The translations under genes were made by a program, and so were the position numbers. Below the pieces are notes generated by a model. It did no database searches, was not told where the DNA came from, and saw only the letters and a program-made list of their open reading frames with translations. From Bog-532 sp963830385 (GTDB lineage Bacteria; Actinomycetota; Actinomycetes; Streptosporangiales; Streptosporangiaceae), in NCBI GenBank assembly GCA_963830385.1, contig CAWHMD010000008.1, positions 682,001 to 746,000 of the forward strand: a stretch of 64,000 nt of DNA, written 5' to 3'. Each line of letters starts with the position of its first letter. The first letter of the stretch is position 1. Positions 43,186-52,463 of the stretch are shown here, in pieces.

Positions 43186-44473
43186 CTAGGCGGCGGACTT
43201 CGACCGCAGCTGTGTGGCGCGGACGGGGACGGTTTCGAAGCCGCGCAGGACGAGCAGTGGGCGCCGGGTCGGTGGGGCGGTCAGCTCCAGGGCTGGGTAG
43301 CGCTGGGTCAGCTCCTCCAGGGCGATGCGGGCTTCCAGGCGGACCAGGGCGGCGCCCAGGCAGTGGTGAATGCCGAGGGAGAAGGACAGGTGGCGGCCGG
43401 GCTCGGGGCGGTCGATCTGGAACTCGTCGGGGTGGTCGAAGACGGCGGGGTCGCGGTTGGCGCCGCCGATGAAGACGATGACGGGCTTGCCCGCGCCGAT
43501 CACGCGGCCGCCGACCTCGATGTCCTCGGTGGCGACGCGGGAGGTCAGCTGGACGGGGCTGTCGTAGCGCAGTATCTCGTCGATCGCGGCGGGTATCAGG
43601 GCCGGGTCCTGGCGGAGGCGGGTCCAGCTGCCGGGGTCGCCCAGCAGGGCGACGGTGCCGTTGCCGATCAGGTTCACGGTGGTCTCGAAGCCGGCGATCA
43701 GCAGCAGCAGCGCCATGCTCACCACCTCGGCGGAGGTCAGCCGGTCGCCCTCCTCCTCGGCCGTGATGAGCGCGGACAGGATGCTGCCGTCGGGATTGGC
43801 CCGGCGTCCGCGCACCAGGTCCTGGAGGTAGCTGGTCAGGGCCAGTTCGGAGGCGCGGGTCTGCGCCTGCGCGGCCGCCACGGTCATCGGGTCCAGCGTG
43901 GCGGCCAGGTCATGGCCCCAGGCCCGGAACTGGGCCTGGTCCCCGGCGGGCACGCCAAGCAGATGGCAGATGACGGCGATCGGGAGCGGGAAAGCGAGCT
44001 TGTCGATCAGGTCGAAGCCGGCGGCGCCGTCGGCCGACGCCAGCAGCCGGATGGTGACGTCGCGGATCCAGGGCTGGAGGCCGGTGATCGCCCGCGGGGT
44101 GAACGCGCCGGTCACCAGCAGGCGCAGCCGGGTGTGGTCGGGCGGGTCCATCGAGAGCAGGTTCTCGCCGGGCAGCTCGGCCCGCGGATCGCCCGCTGGG
44201 TAGGACGGGGGCTGGTAGCCCGGCTGGTGCAGCGGCGAGCTGCTGAACCGCCGGTCCCGCAGGATGCTGGCCACGGTCGCGTGGTCGGCGGCGGCGAAAC
44301 ACGCCGAGCGGGCTGCGCACCAGCCCGCGCGGACGCACCCGCGCGTACACCGGGTACGGGTCGGCCTTGGCGGCCGGGAGCAGAATCCGGGCGACCGGAT
44401 CGCCTCGCCACTGCAGCACCCGCAGCACGGCCGGCTCGACGATATGGTGCTTGACGCGCGTTCCGAGGCCCAT
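43186..44473 (-). pseudogene. Cytochrome P450 with single-base frameshift
   Basis: The N-terminus (MGLGTRVKHHIVEPAVLRVL ... ADPYPVYARVR) reads in one frame from ATG 44473 to about 44300. The body from TVASILRDRRFSSSP to the end at 43186 is in the next frame. The junction is a three-T run (AAA on plus at 44297-44299) where removal of one T restores GVFAAADHATVASIL. The body has all P450 marks: AGFETTVN in the I helix, DEILRY (E-x2-R) and the haem loop FSLGIHHCLGAAL. Without repair only a truncated protein could start at the internal GTG 44274. A sequencing error is possible. Confidence 0.82.
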
Positions 44474-44493
44474 CCGGCAGCCGTGAGCGCCGG

Positions 44494-45804
44494 TTACGGC
44501 GCGGGCGGCCGGGCCAGTTCGACGATGGCCCAGCCGTGCGGATCCACGTCACCGGAGACGCCGGCCTCATCGCTGCCGAGCAAGTAGCCGCCCGCGCGGC
44601 CGTGGAAGCCGAACGACGCCTTCTCCTCTCCCACGTTGAGCAGGACCGCCACGTCGGGACCGTCGCCGGGGTGGATGGCCCGGTAGGCCAGGGACTCGTT
44701 GCGGACGGTGAGGACCTCGTTGGCCGCGCGGGCCAGCCAGGGGTGGCGGCGGCGCAGGCCGATCAGGTCCTGGTGCAGCCGGTAGGTGGGCCAGCCGTCC
44801 GGGGACAGGTCGCCGGGGGTGGCGGGGAAGGCGGGGCGGATCTCGTCGTCGCCGCCGGCCCGGTCGTACTTGACGCCCTGGAACGCCTGCTCGTCGCCGG
44901 CGTAGACCGAGGGCGCGCCGGCCACGGTGAACAGCACCGCCAGCGCGTGCGGCAGGTGCCGGGGATCGGTGAGCTGGCTGGCCAGCCGGGTGACGTCGTG
45001 GTTGCCCACGAACGTCTGCGGCAGGAACGCGGCCGCGAACTCGTTGTGCCGGGTCAGCGCGTGCGCCAGCTCGAAGAAGTTCTGGTCGTTGAGCGAGCTC
45101 CAGATCGCCTTCCACAGCTCGTACTGGGTGACCGAGTCCAGGCCGCCGTCGCGGACGGCGGCGAGGTAGTCGCCGTGGATCACCTCCCCGACCAGCCAGG
45201 TGTCCGGGTGGGTGGCGCGCACCCGGCCGGTGACCGCGTGCCAGAACGGCAGCGGGACCGCGTAGGCCGCGTCCAGCCGCCAGCCGGCCGCGCCCCGGTC
45301 CAGCCAGTGCGCCAGCACCCGGGTCACGTAGTCCTGGACGGCGGGTTCGGCGTGGTTGAGCGCGACCAGTTCCCGGTGGCCCTCGAAGTCGGCGTAGCCG
45401 AAGCCGTCGGGACCGCCGGCCGCGGAGAAGTCGAGCCGGAACCAGGATGCATAGTCCGACGCCTGGCCATGGGCCAGTACGTCCTGGAAGGCTGCGAATC
45501 CGCGGCCGACGTGGTTGAACACCCCGTCCAGGAGCAGCTGGACCCCGCGCGACCGGCACTGCTCCACCAGGTGGTCGAAGTCCTGGCCGGTCCCGAGCCG
45601 GGGATCGATCCGGAAATGGTCGACGGTGTCATAGCCGTGGGTCTCGCTGGCGAAGACCGGCCCCAGCAGCAGGCCGTTGCAGCCCAGGTCGACCACGTAG
45701 TCGAGCCACGCTTCGATACGCGCCAGCCGCGGGGCGGGCGCGGTCGCGGTGAAGCTGAGCGGGTGCAGCTGCCACCAGATCGCGTGCTCGGGCCAGCCGC
45801 TCAC
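44494..45804 (-). CDS. GH13 alpha-amylase family glycosidase
   Basis: The 436-residue protein has the GH13 core: GVQLLLDGVFNHVG, GWRLDAAYAVP (nucleophile Asp), WLVGEVIHGD (acid/base Glu) and FVGNHDVTR (third Asp). It is short for an amylase and has no signal peptide, so it is probably an intracellular maltodextrin- or trehalose-related enzyme. Its start overlaps the stop of the upstream MalY-type gene by 4 bp. Confidence 0.92.
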   Translation of the reverse strand: MSGWPEHAIWWQLHPLSFTATAPAPRLARIEAWLDYVVDLGCNGLLLGPVFASETHGYDTVDHFRIDPRLGTGQDFDHLVEQCRSRGVQLLLDGVFNHVGRGFAAFQDVLAHGQASDYASWFRLDFSAAGGPDGFGYADFEGHRELVALNHAEPAVQDYVTRVLAHWLDRGAAGWRLDAAYAVPLPFWHAVTGRVRATHPDTWLVGEVIHGDYLAAVRDGGLDSVTQYELWKAIWSSLNDQNFFELAHALTRHNEFAAAFLPQTFVGNHDVTRLASQLTDPRHLPHALAVLFTVAGAPSVYAGDEQAFQGVKYDRAGGDDEIRPAFPATPGDLSPDGWPTYRLHQDLIGLRRRHPWLARAANEVLTVRNESLAYRAIHPGDGPDVAVLLNVGEEKASFGFHGRAGGYLLGSDEAGVSGDVDPHGWAIVELARPPAP

Positions 45805-46967
45805 GTGAGCGCGGCCGCCATCCGGTCGACGGCCTCGTCCAGGATCGCCTCGCTGGTGGCGAAGTTGAGCCTGGCGTAGCCGGCCCCCACCGCGCCGAAG
45901 CGCAGGCCCGGATCGAGGGCGACCCGGCCGCGGTCCAGGAACCGCTCGCGGGCGGTGTCGTCGGGGCCGACCGCGGTGCAGTCCAGCCAGGCCAGGAACG
46001 TGGCCTCGGGCGGGTGCCAGGTCAGCTGGGGCAGCCGGCCGGCCAGCAGGCGGCCGAGCTGGGCCCGGCGCTGATCCAGCGTGACCAGCAGGTCATCCAG
46101 CCAGGACTCCCCCTCGGTGTAGGCGGCCACGGTGGCCAGCACCCCGAAGTGCCCGAACCGCCACTTGGTGTCGGGCGGGAAGCGGTCCACGGCCGCGGCC
46201 GTCCGGGGGCCGGCGGTGACGACGGCGGCGCACTTGAGGCCGGCCAGGTTCCACCCCTTGCTGGCCGACATGACCGTGACCGCGACCTCGGCCGCGCCGG
46301 GCACGGTGAGCAGCGGGGTGAAGGTGGCCCCGGGCAGCACCAGCGGCCCGTGGATCTCGTCGCTGACCAGCGTGACCTTGTAGAGGCGGGCCAGCCGGAC
46401 CAGGGCGGCGAGCTCGCCGGCGGTGTGCGCGCGGCCGACCGGGTTGTGCGGGTTGCACAGCACGTAGACGGCCGGGTGGGTGGCGAACGCCCGCTCCAGC
46501 GCGGCCAGGTCCAGCCGCCAGCCGTCCTCGCCGTGGGCCAGCGGCACCTCCAGCAGCCGGGCACCGGACTCGGGCACCCAGTCGAAGAACGGCGGGTAGA
46601 CCGGCGGGCTGATCGCCACCGCGTCGCCGGGCCGGGTCAGCGCGCGCAGCAACTCGACCACCCCGACGCCGACGTCGGTCACGGCGGTGACCTGAGCGGG
46701 ATCGATGTCCCAGCTCCAGCGGCCCGCCGCGAACTTGGTCACCGCGCGCGCCAGGTCCGTTGAGGTGTAGCCGTAGCCGGTGTCGGACCGGCGCACCGCG
46801 TCGGCGAGCACCTCGGCGATCGGCGGAGCCAGGTTGACGTCCATCTCGGCCACGGTCAGCGGCAGCACGTCGGCCGGGTACGTCTGCCACTTGGCGCTAC
46901 GGCGCAGGCGCAGCTGATCCAGGGAGTCGATGGGCAGACCAGGCGTTCCAGTTTCCATGGGTCTCAC
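45801..46967 (-). CDS. MalY/PatB-type PLP-dependent C-S lyase or aminotransferase
   Basis: The 388-residue protein has PLP fold type I features: VAEMDVNLAPPIAEVL, DVGVGVVELLRALTRPGDAV, VLCNPHNPVGRAHT and the PLP lysine in SASKGWNLAGLKCAAVV. The VAEMD opening is typical of the MalY/PatB cystathionine beta-lyase group. In Escherichia coli MalY also modulates the maltose system; pairing here with a GH13 gene is suggestive but no MalT-like regulator is present. GTG 46967 or ATG 46958 may be the start. Confidence 0.9.
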   Translation of the reverse strand: MRPMETGTPGLPIDSLDQLRLRRSAKWQTYPADVLPLTVAEMDVNLAPPIAEVLADAVRRSDTGYGYTSTDLARAVTKFAAGRWSWDIDPAQVTAVTDVGVGVVELLRALTRPGDAVAISPPVYPPFFDWVPESGARLLEVPLAHGEDGWRLDLAALERAFATHPAVYVLCNPHNPVGRAHTAGELAALVRLARLYKVTLVSDEIHGPLVLPGATFTPLLTVPGAAEVAVTVMSASKGWNLAGLKCAAVVTAGPRTAAAVDRFPPDTKWRFGHFGVLATVAAYTEGESWLDDLLVTLDQRRAQLGRLLAGRLPQLTWHPPEATFLAWLDCTAVGPDDTARERFLDRGRVALDPGLRFGAVGAGYARLNFATSEAILDEAVDRMAAALT

Positions 46968-46977
46968 TCTGCCGCAT

Positions 46978-46985
46978 AAAACGTT
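46978..46985. promoter_or_regulatory. AAACGTTT palindrome before the MalY-GH13 operon
   Basis: A perfect AAACGTTT palindrome lies 11 bp from the MalY-type start. It is the core of many LacI-family operators controlling sugar genes. No LacI gene is in the window, so assignment is weak. Confidence 0.3.
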
Positions 46986-47023
46986 TCCACCGTCAAGGGC
47001 TTACTGCTTGCTTTTTAGGTTGT

Positions 47024-47035
47024 TAGATTGCTAGC
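47024..47035 (+). promoter_or_regulatory. Leaderless-type -10 box for RHH gene
   Basis: TAGATT (47024-47029) is six bases before ATG 47036 with no ribosome-binding site, matching the leaderless pattern seen at other genes here. Confidence 0.5.
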
Positions 47036-47191
47036 ATGCTTGCTGTGAGCGATGAGGACGTGAAGCAGTTCAACGTGTACCTGCCACTGGGACTGATCAA
47101 GCAGGTCAAGCACCGGGCCATCGAGACCGAGATGTCCCTGTCGGCGCTGGTCGCCGACGCGCTGCGCGCGTACCTAGACGACGAAGGGTGA
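47036..47191 (+). CDS. Small ribbon-helix-helix protein
   Basis: A 51-residue frame encodes VKQFNVYLPLGLIKQVKHRA and IETEMSLSALVADALRAYLD. A beta strand (QFNVYLP) followed by two helices is the CopG/Arc-type fold, a DNA-binding dimer often acting as antitoxin or repressor. No toxin gene is adjacent; it is followed 6 bp later by a VOC gene. It was missed by length cut-offs but has good codon bias. Confidence 0.75.
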   Translation: MLAVSDEDVKQFNVYLPLGLIKQVKHRAIETEMSLSALVADALRAYLDDEG

Positions 47192-47197
47192 GCTGAC

Positions 47198-47545
47198 ATG
47201 ACGACCGAGGGCATCGAAGCGGTGTTCCTGACCACGCACAACTGGGGCCGGGCGGCCAAGTTCTTCCAGGGGCTGGGTTACGAGCTGGAGTTTGACACCG
47301 GTCACTCCTCCGGCCAGCTGCGCAACGGCGACGGGCCGTACGTGTTCATCGCCGAGGTGCCAGCCGACCAGCAGCCCGACACCCGGCTCGTGCTCAAGGT
47401 CCCGGACGCGGACGCGTTCCAGGCTGATCCGGCGATCGAGGTGGTCACTCCGTTCGAGGACACGCACTTCGGCACCAGGGAGATGACGGTCCAGGACCCG
47501 GACGGCCGCCTGTGGAGCCTGCAGGCTCCACAGGCGAAGGGCTGA
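47198..47545 (+). CDS. VOC (glyoxalase-like) family protein
   Basis: This 115-residue VOC protein has the single-domain pattern GIEAVFLTTHNWGRAAKFFQ, GLGYELEF and the C-terminal MTVQDPDGRLWSLQAP, where the family places a metal-ligand Glu or equivalent (here Trp-Ser-Leu). VOC folds catalyse lyase or dioxygenase reactions or bind antibiotics. It lies in an apparent RHH-VOC-methyltransferase operon. Confidence 0.86.
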   Translation: MTTEGIEAVFLTTHNWGRAAKFFQGLGYELEFDTGHSSGQLRNGDGPYVFIAEVPADQQPDTRLVLKVPDADAFQADPAIEVVTPFEDTHFGTREMTVQDPDGRLWSLQAPQAKG

Positions 47546-47549
47546 GCCG

Positions 47550-48404
47550 GTGACCGACCTGAAGCCGGGGCCGGACAGCACGGCGGTGCGGGTTGCGCTG
47601 TGGCGGGCGATGCACGCCCAGGGCGACCCGGCCCCGCACGTGATCGACGACGAGATCGGCCTGCTGCTGGCGGACCCGGAGGAGGGCTGGCGGGACCGGG
47701 GGGACATGGATCCGGAGGGCACCCGGACGTTCCGGGCCAGCATCGTGGTGCGTTCCCGGTTCGCCGAGGACCTGGTCACCGAGCAGGCGGACGCCGGCGT
47801 CACCCAGTACGTGCTGCTCGGCGCCGGGCTGGACACGTTCGCGCAGCGGCGGCCCGAGGTGGCGGGACGTTTTCAGATTTTTGAAATAGATCAGCCAGCG
47901 GCGTCAGCCTGGAAGCGGCGCCGTCTGACCGAACTCGGTTACGGTGTCCCCGGCCACCTGCACCTGGTCGGGGACGACTTCGAGACCGACGGCTCGTGGT
48001 GGGCCAAGCTGATCGCGGCCGGGTTCGACCCGGCCAAGCCCGCGGTCGTGGCCTCGCTGGGCGTGAGCATGTACCTGACCCGTGAGGCGAACCGGGCCAC
48101 GTTGAGCCAGCTGGCGGCGCTCGCGCCCGGTTCGACGGTGGTGATGACGTTCCAGCCGCCGCTGGAGCTGCTGGCGCCGGAGATGCGGACCGGGCGCGAG
48201 TACGCCGAACGGGGCGCCCGGGCCTCGGGCACCCCGTTCCTCAGCTTCTTCTCCCCCGCCGAGATCCAGCAGCTGGCCCGGGAAGCCGGATTCGCCCAGG
48301 TGCGGCACGTGTCAGCGGCTGAGCTGAACGAGCGTTACTTCGGCGGGCGGCCCGACGGCCTCCGGACCAGCAACGGCGAGGAGCTACTGGTCACCACGAC
48401 CTGA
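47550..48404 (+). CDS. Class I SAM-dependent methyltransferase, TIGR00027 type
   Basis: This 284-residue protein has ADAGVTQYVLLGAGLDTFAQ, FEIDQPAASAWKRRRLTELG and AVVASLGVSMYLTREANRAT, the PF04072 layout also seen at 24626-25498. It starts at GTG 47550, 4 bp after the VOC gene. The substrate is unknown; operon partners suggest a small-molecule modification. Confidence 0.88.
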   Translation: MTDLKPGPDSTAVRVALWRAMHAQGDPAPHVIDDEIGLLLADPEEGWRDRGDMDPEGTRTFRASIVVRSRFAEDLVTEQADAGVTQYVLLGAGLDTFAQRRPEVAGRFQIFEIDQPAASAWKRRRLTELGYGVPGHLHLVGDDFETDGSWWAKLIAAGFDPAKPAVVASLGVSMYLTREANRATLSQLAALAPGSTVVMTFQPPLELLAPEMRTGREYAERGARASGTPFLSFFSPAEIQQLAREAGFAQVRHVSAAELNERYFGGRPDGLRTSNGEELLVTTT

Positions 48405-49547
48405 CTACAGGCCCAGGTCGCGGCCGATGATCTCTTTCATGATCTCGGTGGTGCCGCCGTAGATGGTCTGCACGCGCGCGTCGAGGTAGGCGCGGGCCAC
48501 CGGGTACTCAAGCATGTAGCCGTAACCGCCGTGCAGCTGCACACAGGCGTCGACCACCCGCTTCTGCAGCTCGGTGGTCCACCACTTGGCCTTGGCCGCC
48601 TCCACTGCGGTGAGGTCCCCGGTGGCCACGGCCGCCAGGCACCGGTCCACGTACACCCGGGCGATGTCGAGCTCGGTGTCGAGCTCGGCGAGCACGAACC
48701 GGTTGTGCTGGAACGCGCCGATGGGCTGGCCGAACGCGGTGCGCTGCTTGGCGTAGGCGATGGTCTCGGCCAGGATCGCGCGCGCCCCGGCCACCGCGCT
48801 CACCGCGATCGACAGCCGTTCGGCGGGCAGGTTGTGCATGAGGTGGTAGAAGCCGCGGCCGGCCTGGCCGAGCACGTTGGCGGCGGGCACCCGCACCTGG
48901 TCGAAGAACAGCTCGGCGGTGTCCTGCGACTTCTGCCCGATCTTTTCCAGGTTGCGGCCGCGGCTGAAGCCGGGCATGCCGCGCTCGACCACCAGCAGGC
49001 TGAAGCCCTTGTGGCCGGCGGTGGGGTCGGTCCGGGCCACCACGATGACCAGGTCGGCGTTGATGCCGGAGGAGATGAACGTCTTGGCTCCGGACAGCAC
49101 CCAGTCATCGCCGTCGCGCTCGGCGTGGGTGCGGACCCCGGCCAGGTCGCTGCCGGCGCCCGGCTCGCTCATCGCGATCGCCCCGATGAGGTCACCGGCC
49201 GCGAATCCGGGCAGCCAGCGCTGCTGCTGCGCGGGGGTGCTGAGCGAGATCAGGTACGGCGCCACGATGTCGTTGTGCAGGGTGAACGCGGGCGTACCGG
49301 GCCCAGCGACGGCCAGTTCCTCGGCGACCACGGCGTTGAAGCGGAAGTCGCTGACCCCGCCGCCACCGAACTGCTCGGGCACGTTGAACCCGATCACGCC
49401 GTGCTTGCCGGCGGCCCGGTACACCTCGCGGTCCACGATCCCGGCCGCTTCCCAGGCCTGGGCGTGCGGGGCGACCTCGCGGGCCAGGAACTCCCGGACC
49501 ACCTCACGGAACTGCTCGTGGTCCGGCTCGAAGACGGTGCGTCGCAT
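48405..49547 (-). CDS. Acyl-CoA dehydrogenase
   Basis: This 380-residue acyl-CoA dehydrogenase includes AIAMSEPGAGSDLAGVRTHA, the FAD/substrate segments and the C-terminal LHGGYGYMLEYPVARAYLDA and IYGGTTEIMKEIIGRDLGL. It oxidises acyl-CoA to enoyl-CoA with electron-transferring flavoprotein. It follows the thiolase gene by 17 bp on the same strand and is divergent from crotonase, thioesterase and CoA-transferase genes, forming a beta-oxidation block. Confidence 0.94.
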   Translation of the reverse strand: MRRTVFEPDHEQFREVVREFLAREVAPHAQAWEAAGIVDREVYRAAGKHGVIGFNVPEQFGGGGVSDFRFNAVVAEELAVAGPGTPAFTLHNDIVAPYLISLSTPAQQQRWLPGFAAGDLIGAIAMSEPGAGSDLAGVRTHAERDGDDWVLSGAKTFISSGINADLVIVVARTDPTAGHKGFSLLVVERGMPGFSRGRNLEKIGQKSQDTAELFFDQVRVPAANVLGQAGRGFYHLMHNLPAERLSIAVSAVAGARAILAETIAYAKQRTAFGQPIGAFQHNRFVLAELDTELDIARVYVDRCLAAVATGDLTAVEAAKAKWWTTELQKRVVDACVQLHGGYGYMLEYPVARAYLDARVQTIYGGTTEIMKEIIGRDLGL

Positions 49548-49564
49548 CGCCGTACCCGGATCCG

Positions 49565-50710
49565 TCAGAGCAGCTCAAGCACGGTGGCGTTGGCCTGGCC
49601 GCCGCCTTCGCACATGGTCTGCAGTCCGTAGCGGATGCCGTTGTCGCGCATGTGGTACACCAGCGTGGTCATCAGCCGGGCGCCGCTGCCGCCTAGCGGG
49701 TGGCCGAGCGCGATCGCGCCGCCGTTGGCGTTCAGCCCCTTGGGGTCGGCGCCGGTGTCGGCCAGCCAGGCCAGCGGCACCGGGGCGAACGCCTCGTTGA
49801 CCTCGAACGCGCCGATCTGGTCGATGGACAGGCCGCTGCGCTCCAGCGCCTTGGCGGTGGCCGGGATCGGCGCGGTCAGCATGATCACCGGGTCCGCGGC
49901 GGCCAGCACCGCGGTGTGGATGCGGGCCAGCGGGGTCAGGCCCAGCTCGGCCGCCTTGGCGCTGCTGGTGATGAGCAGCGCGGCCGAGCCGTCGCTGATC
50001 TGCGAGCTGTTGCCCGCGGTGATCACGCCGTCGGGCTTGAAGGCCGGCTTCAGGTTGCCCATGCTCTCCAGCGTGCCGCCGCGGCGGATGCCCTCGTCCT
50101 TGCTGATCCGGGTGCCGTCGGGGGTGGTGACCGGGACGATCTGCTCGTCGAACCGGCCGTCGTCCTGGGCCGCGGCCGCCTTCTCGTGTGAGCCCAGGCT
50201 GTACTGGTCGAGCTGGGCCCGGGTCAGCTTCCAGCGCTCGGCGATCATCTCCGCGCCGATGCCCTGGTTCGGGGCCACGCCGTCGTACCGGGCCCGGAAG
50301 CTCTCCCCGAACGGCCAGGCGCCAGCCACCGAGGAGCCCATCGGGACCCGGCTCATCGACTCCACGCCGCCCGCGACCACCACGTCGTACTGACCGGACA
50401 CCACGCCGGCGGCGGCGAAGTGGACCGACTGCTGGGAGGAACCGCACTGCCGGTCGACGGTGACGCCGGGCACCGACTCGGGCCAGCCCGCGGCCAGGAC
50501 CGCGTTCCGGCCGATGTCGAAGGTCTGCTCCCCCACCTGGCTGACACAGCCCCAGATCACGTCGTCGACCAGGGCCGGATCAAGGCCGGTGCGCGCCGCC
50601 AGCGCCTGGAGGACCTGCCCGGACAGGTCCACCGGGTGAATACCCGAAAGACCGCCGTTCCGCTTGCCGACCGGCGTCCGCACCGCCGCCACGATTACCG
50701 CGTCACGCAC
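49565..50710 (-). CDS. Acetyl-CoA acetyltransferase (thiolase)
   Basis: The 381-residue thiolase has the acyl-accepting Cys in VDRQCGSSQQSVHFAA, His in NANGGAIALGHPLGGSGARL and the second Cys in QTMCEGGGQANATV. It should cleave 3-ketoacyl-CoA or condense acetyl-CoA units. It is probably co-transcribed with the acyl-CoA dehydrogenase. Confidence 0.95.
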   Translation of the reverse strand: MRDAVIVAAVRTPVGKRNGGLSGIHPVDLSGQVLQALAARTGLDPALVDDVIWGCVSQVGEQTFDIGRNAVLAAGWPESVPGVTVDRQCGSSQQSVHFAAAGVVSGQYDVVVAGGVESMSRVPMGSSVAGAWPFGESFRARYDGVAPNQGIGAEMIAERWKLTRAQLDQYSLGSHEKAAAAQDDGRFDEQIVPVTTPDGTRISKDEGIRRGGTLESMGNLKPAFKPDGVITAGNSSQISDGSAALLITSSAKAAELGLTPLARIHTAVLAAADPVIMLTAPIPATAKALERSGLSIDQIGAFEVNEAFAPVPLAWLADTGADPKGLNANGGAIALGHPLGGSGARLMTTLVYHMRDNGIRYGLQTMCEGGGQANATVLELL

Positions 50711-50826
50711 TGAGCTGCCTCCACCTGCTGGTGTCCCTTAGCTCCCACGATATGCCGGGCGGCGCACAGACGGTAGAACTGCTACTGGTAATGCTACTGA
50801 TGGTTAACCAAGCCCGGAGGGACCCG

Positions 50827-51591
50827 ATGGCCGACGACGTGCTGGTCGAGCAGCGCGAGCGCATCCTGATCATCACCATCAACCGGCCGGCGGCCCGCAA
50901 CGCCATCGACGCCGCCGTGACCCGCGGGGTGGCGGCCGCGCTGGACCAGCTCGACGAGCGCAAGGACCTGTCGATCGGCATCTTGACCGGGGCGGGCGGC
51001 ACGTTCTGCGCGGGGATGGACCTCAAGGCGTTCCTGCGCGGTGAGCAGGTCGCGCTGCCCGGCCGCGGGCTGGGCGGGCTCACTCAGGCACCGCCGAAGA
51101 AACCGCTGATCGCCGCCGTCGAGGGCTACGCGCTGGCGGGCGGCTTCGAGCTGGCGCTGGCCTGCGACCTGATGGTCGCGGCGCAGGACGCCAAGTTCGG
51201 CATCCCCGAGATCAAGCGGGGCCTGATCGCCGCGGGCGGCGGCCTGCTCCGGCTGCCGCGCCGCATCCCGCCCAACGTGGCCATGGAGTTCGCGCTGACC
51301 GGGGAGTCCTTCTCCGCCAGCGACGCGCAGCGGCTCGGGCTGGTCAACCGGGTCACCCCGTCCGGCGGGGCGCTGGCGGGTGCGGTCGAGCTGGCCGAGC
51401 GGATCACCGCCAACGCGCCGCTGTCGATCGCGGCGACCAAGGAGGTGATCGTGCGCTCGGCCGACTGGACCGCCGACAACATGTGGCAGCACCAGCAGGA
51501 AATCACCCGGCCGGTACTCGGCTCGGCCGACGCCCGCGAGGGCGCGTCCGCGTTCGCGGAGAAGCGCGCGCCGGTCTGGCGGGGCGAATGA
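50827..51591 (+). CDS. Crotonase / enoyl-CoA hydratase family protein
   Basis: From ATG 50827 (GAGGGACCC upstream) the product is 254 residues. It has ITINRPAARNAIDAAVTRGV, the oxyanion-hole segments GGTFCAGMDLKAF and GYALAGGFELALACDLMVAA, and PEIKRGLIAAGGGLLRLPRR. It hydrates enoyl-CoA or catalyses a related crotonase reaction. The frame begins further upstream (50731), but that part runs through the promoter region, which holds TGCTACTG repeated 12 bp apart. Confidence 0.93.
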   Translation: MADDVLVEQRERILIITINRPAARNAIDAAVTRGVAAALDQLDERKDLSIGILTGAGGTFCAGMDLKAFLRGEQVALPGRGLGGLTQAPPKKPLIAAVEGYALAGGFELALACDLMVAAQDAKFGIPEIKRGLIAAGGGLLRLPRRIPPNVAMEFALTGESFSASDAQRLGLVNRVTPSGGALAGAVELAERITANAPLSIAATKEVIVRSADWTADNMWQHQQEITRPVLGSADAREGASAFAEKRAPVWRGE

Positions 51592-52457
51592 CCGTCCCCG
51601 GCGCCGCCGGTGACGCCACCGGCACCGCGGCCGACCGGGACTGGGGGCTGCCGGACCTGATGACCCTGCTGGACCTGGAACCGCTGGAGGAGGAGCTGTT
51701 CCGCAGCCAGCCCGCCGGGGAGCCTGGCCACCGGCTGTTCGGCGGCCAGGTCGCGGCCCAGGCACTGGTGGCGGCCGAGCGCACCACCAGCGAGGCGGCG
51801 CGGGCGCATTCGCTGCACGCGTACTTCTTGCGCCCGGGCGACACCGGCCGGGCCGTGGTGTTCCAGGTGGATCCGCTACAGGATGGCCGGACGTTCAGCC
51901 GCCGCCGGGTGACCGCGATCCAGGGCGGAAGGCCGATCTTGTGCCTCGAGGCCTCGTTCACCACCGACCCGTCGATCACCGAGTACCAGGTCAGCCCGCC
52001 CGCGGTGCCGGACCCGGAGGACTGCCCGCCGATGGTGTTCCGGCTCCGGGCCACCGGGCTGCGGCCGGACCGGCCCTTCGACCTGCGGGCGGCCGTCGGT
52101 GACCAGGACCGGCCGCCGCACTTCTCCGACGACCTGTGGTTCCGCACCCGCGGCCAATGGGACGGGGCACCGCTCCGGTACGGCCCGGTCAGCCGGACCG
52201 CGATCCTGGCCTACGTCAGCGACCTGACCTTCGTGTCGGGGGTCCTGCGGCCGCTCGGGCGGCCCGAGGTCAGCCGCCTGACCTCGCTGGATCACGTGAT
52301 GTGGTTCCACAACGAGCCCCGGATCGACGGCTGGACGCTGTTCACCAAGTCCACCCCGGCCACCGGCGGCCTGCGCGGACTGGCCCAGGGCAGCATGTTC
52401 CACCGGGACGGCACGCTGATCGCGACGATGGCCCAGGAGGGCCTGATCCACCGCTGA
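51588..52457 (+). CDS. tesB: Acyl-CoA thioesterase II (TesB-like)
   Basis: This 289-residue double-hotdog protein has HRLFGGQVAAQALVAAERTT, HSLHAYFLRPGDTGRAVVFQ, SLDHVMWFH and a C-terminal GSMFHRDGTLIATMAQEGLI including the conserved Asp and Gln. It hydrolyses acyl-CoA to free acid and CoA. Its start overlaps the crotonase stop by ATGA. Confidence 0.94.
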   Translation: MTVPGAAGDATGTAADRDWGLPDLMTLLDLEPLEEELFRSQPAGEPGHRLFGGQVAAQALVAAERTTSEAARAHSLHAYFLRPGDTGRAVVFQVDPLQDGRTFSRRRVTAIQGGRPILCLEASFTTDPSITEYQVSPPAVPDPEDCPPMVFRLRATGLRPDRPFDLRAAVGDQDRPPHFSDDLWFRTRGQWDGAPLRYGPVSRTAILAYVSDLTFVSGVLRPLGRPEVSRLTSLDHVMWFHNEPRIDGWTLFTKSTPATGGLRGLAQGSMFHRDGTLIATMAQEGLIHR

Positions 52458-52463
52458 GGGGGA

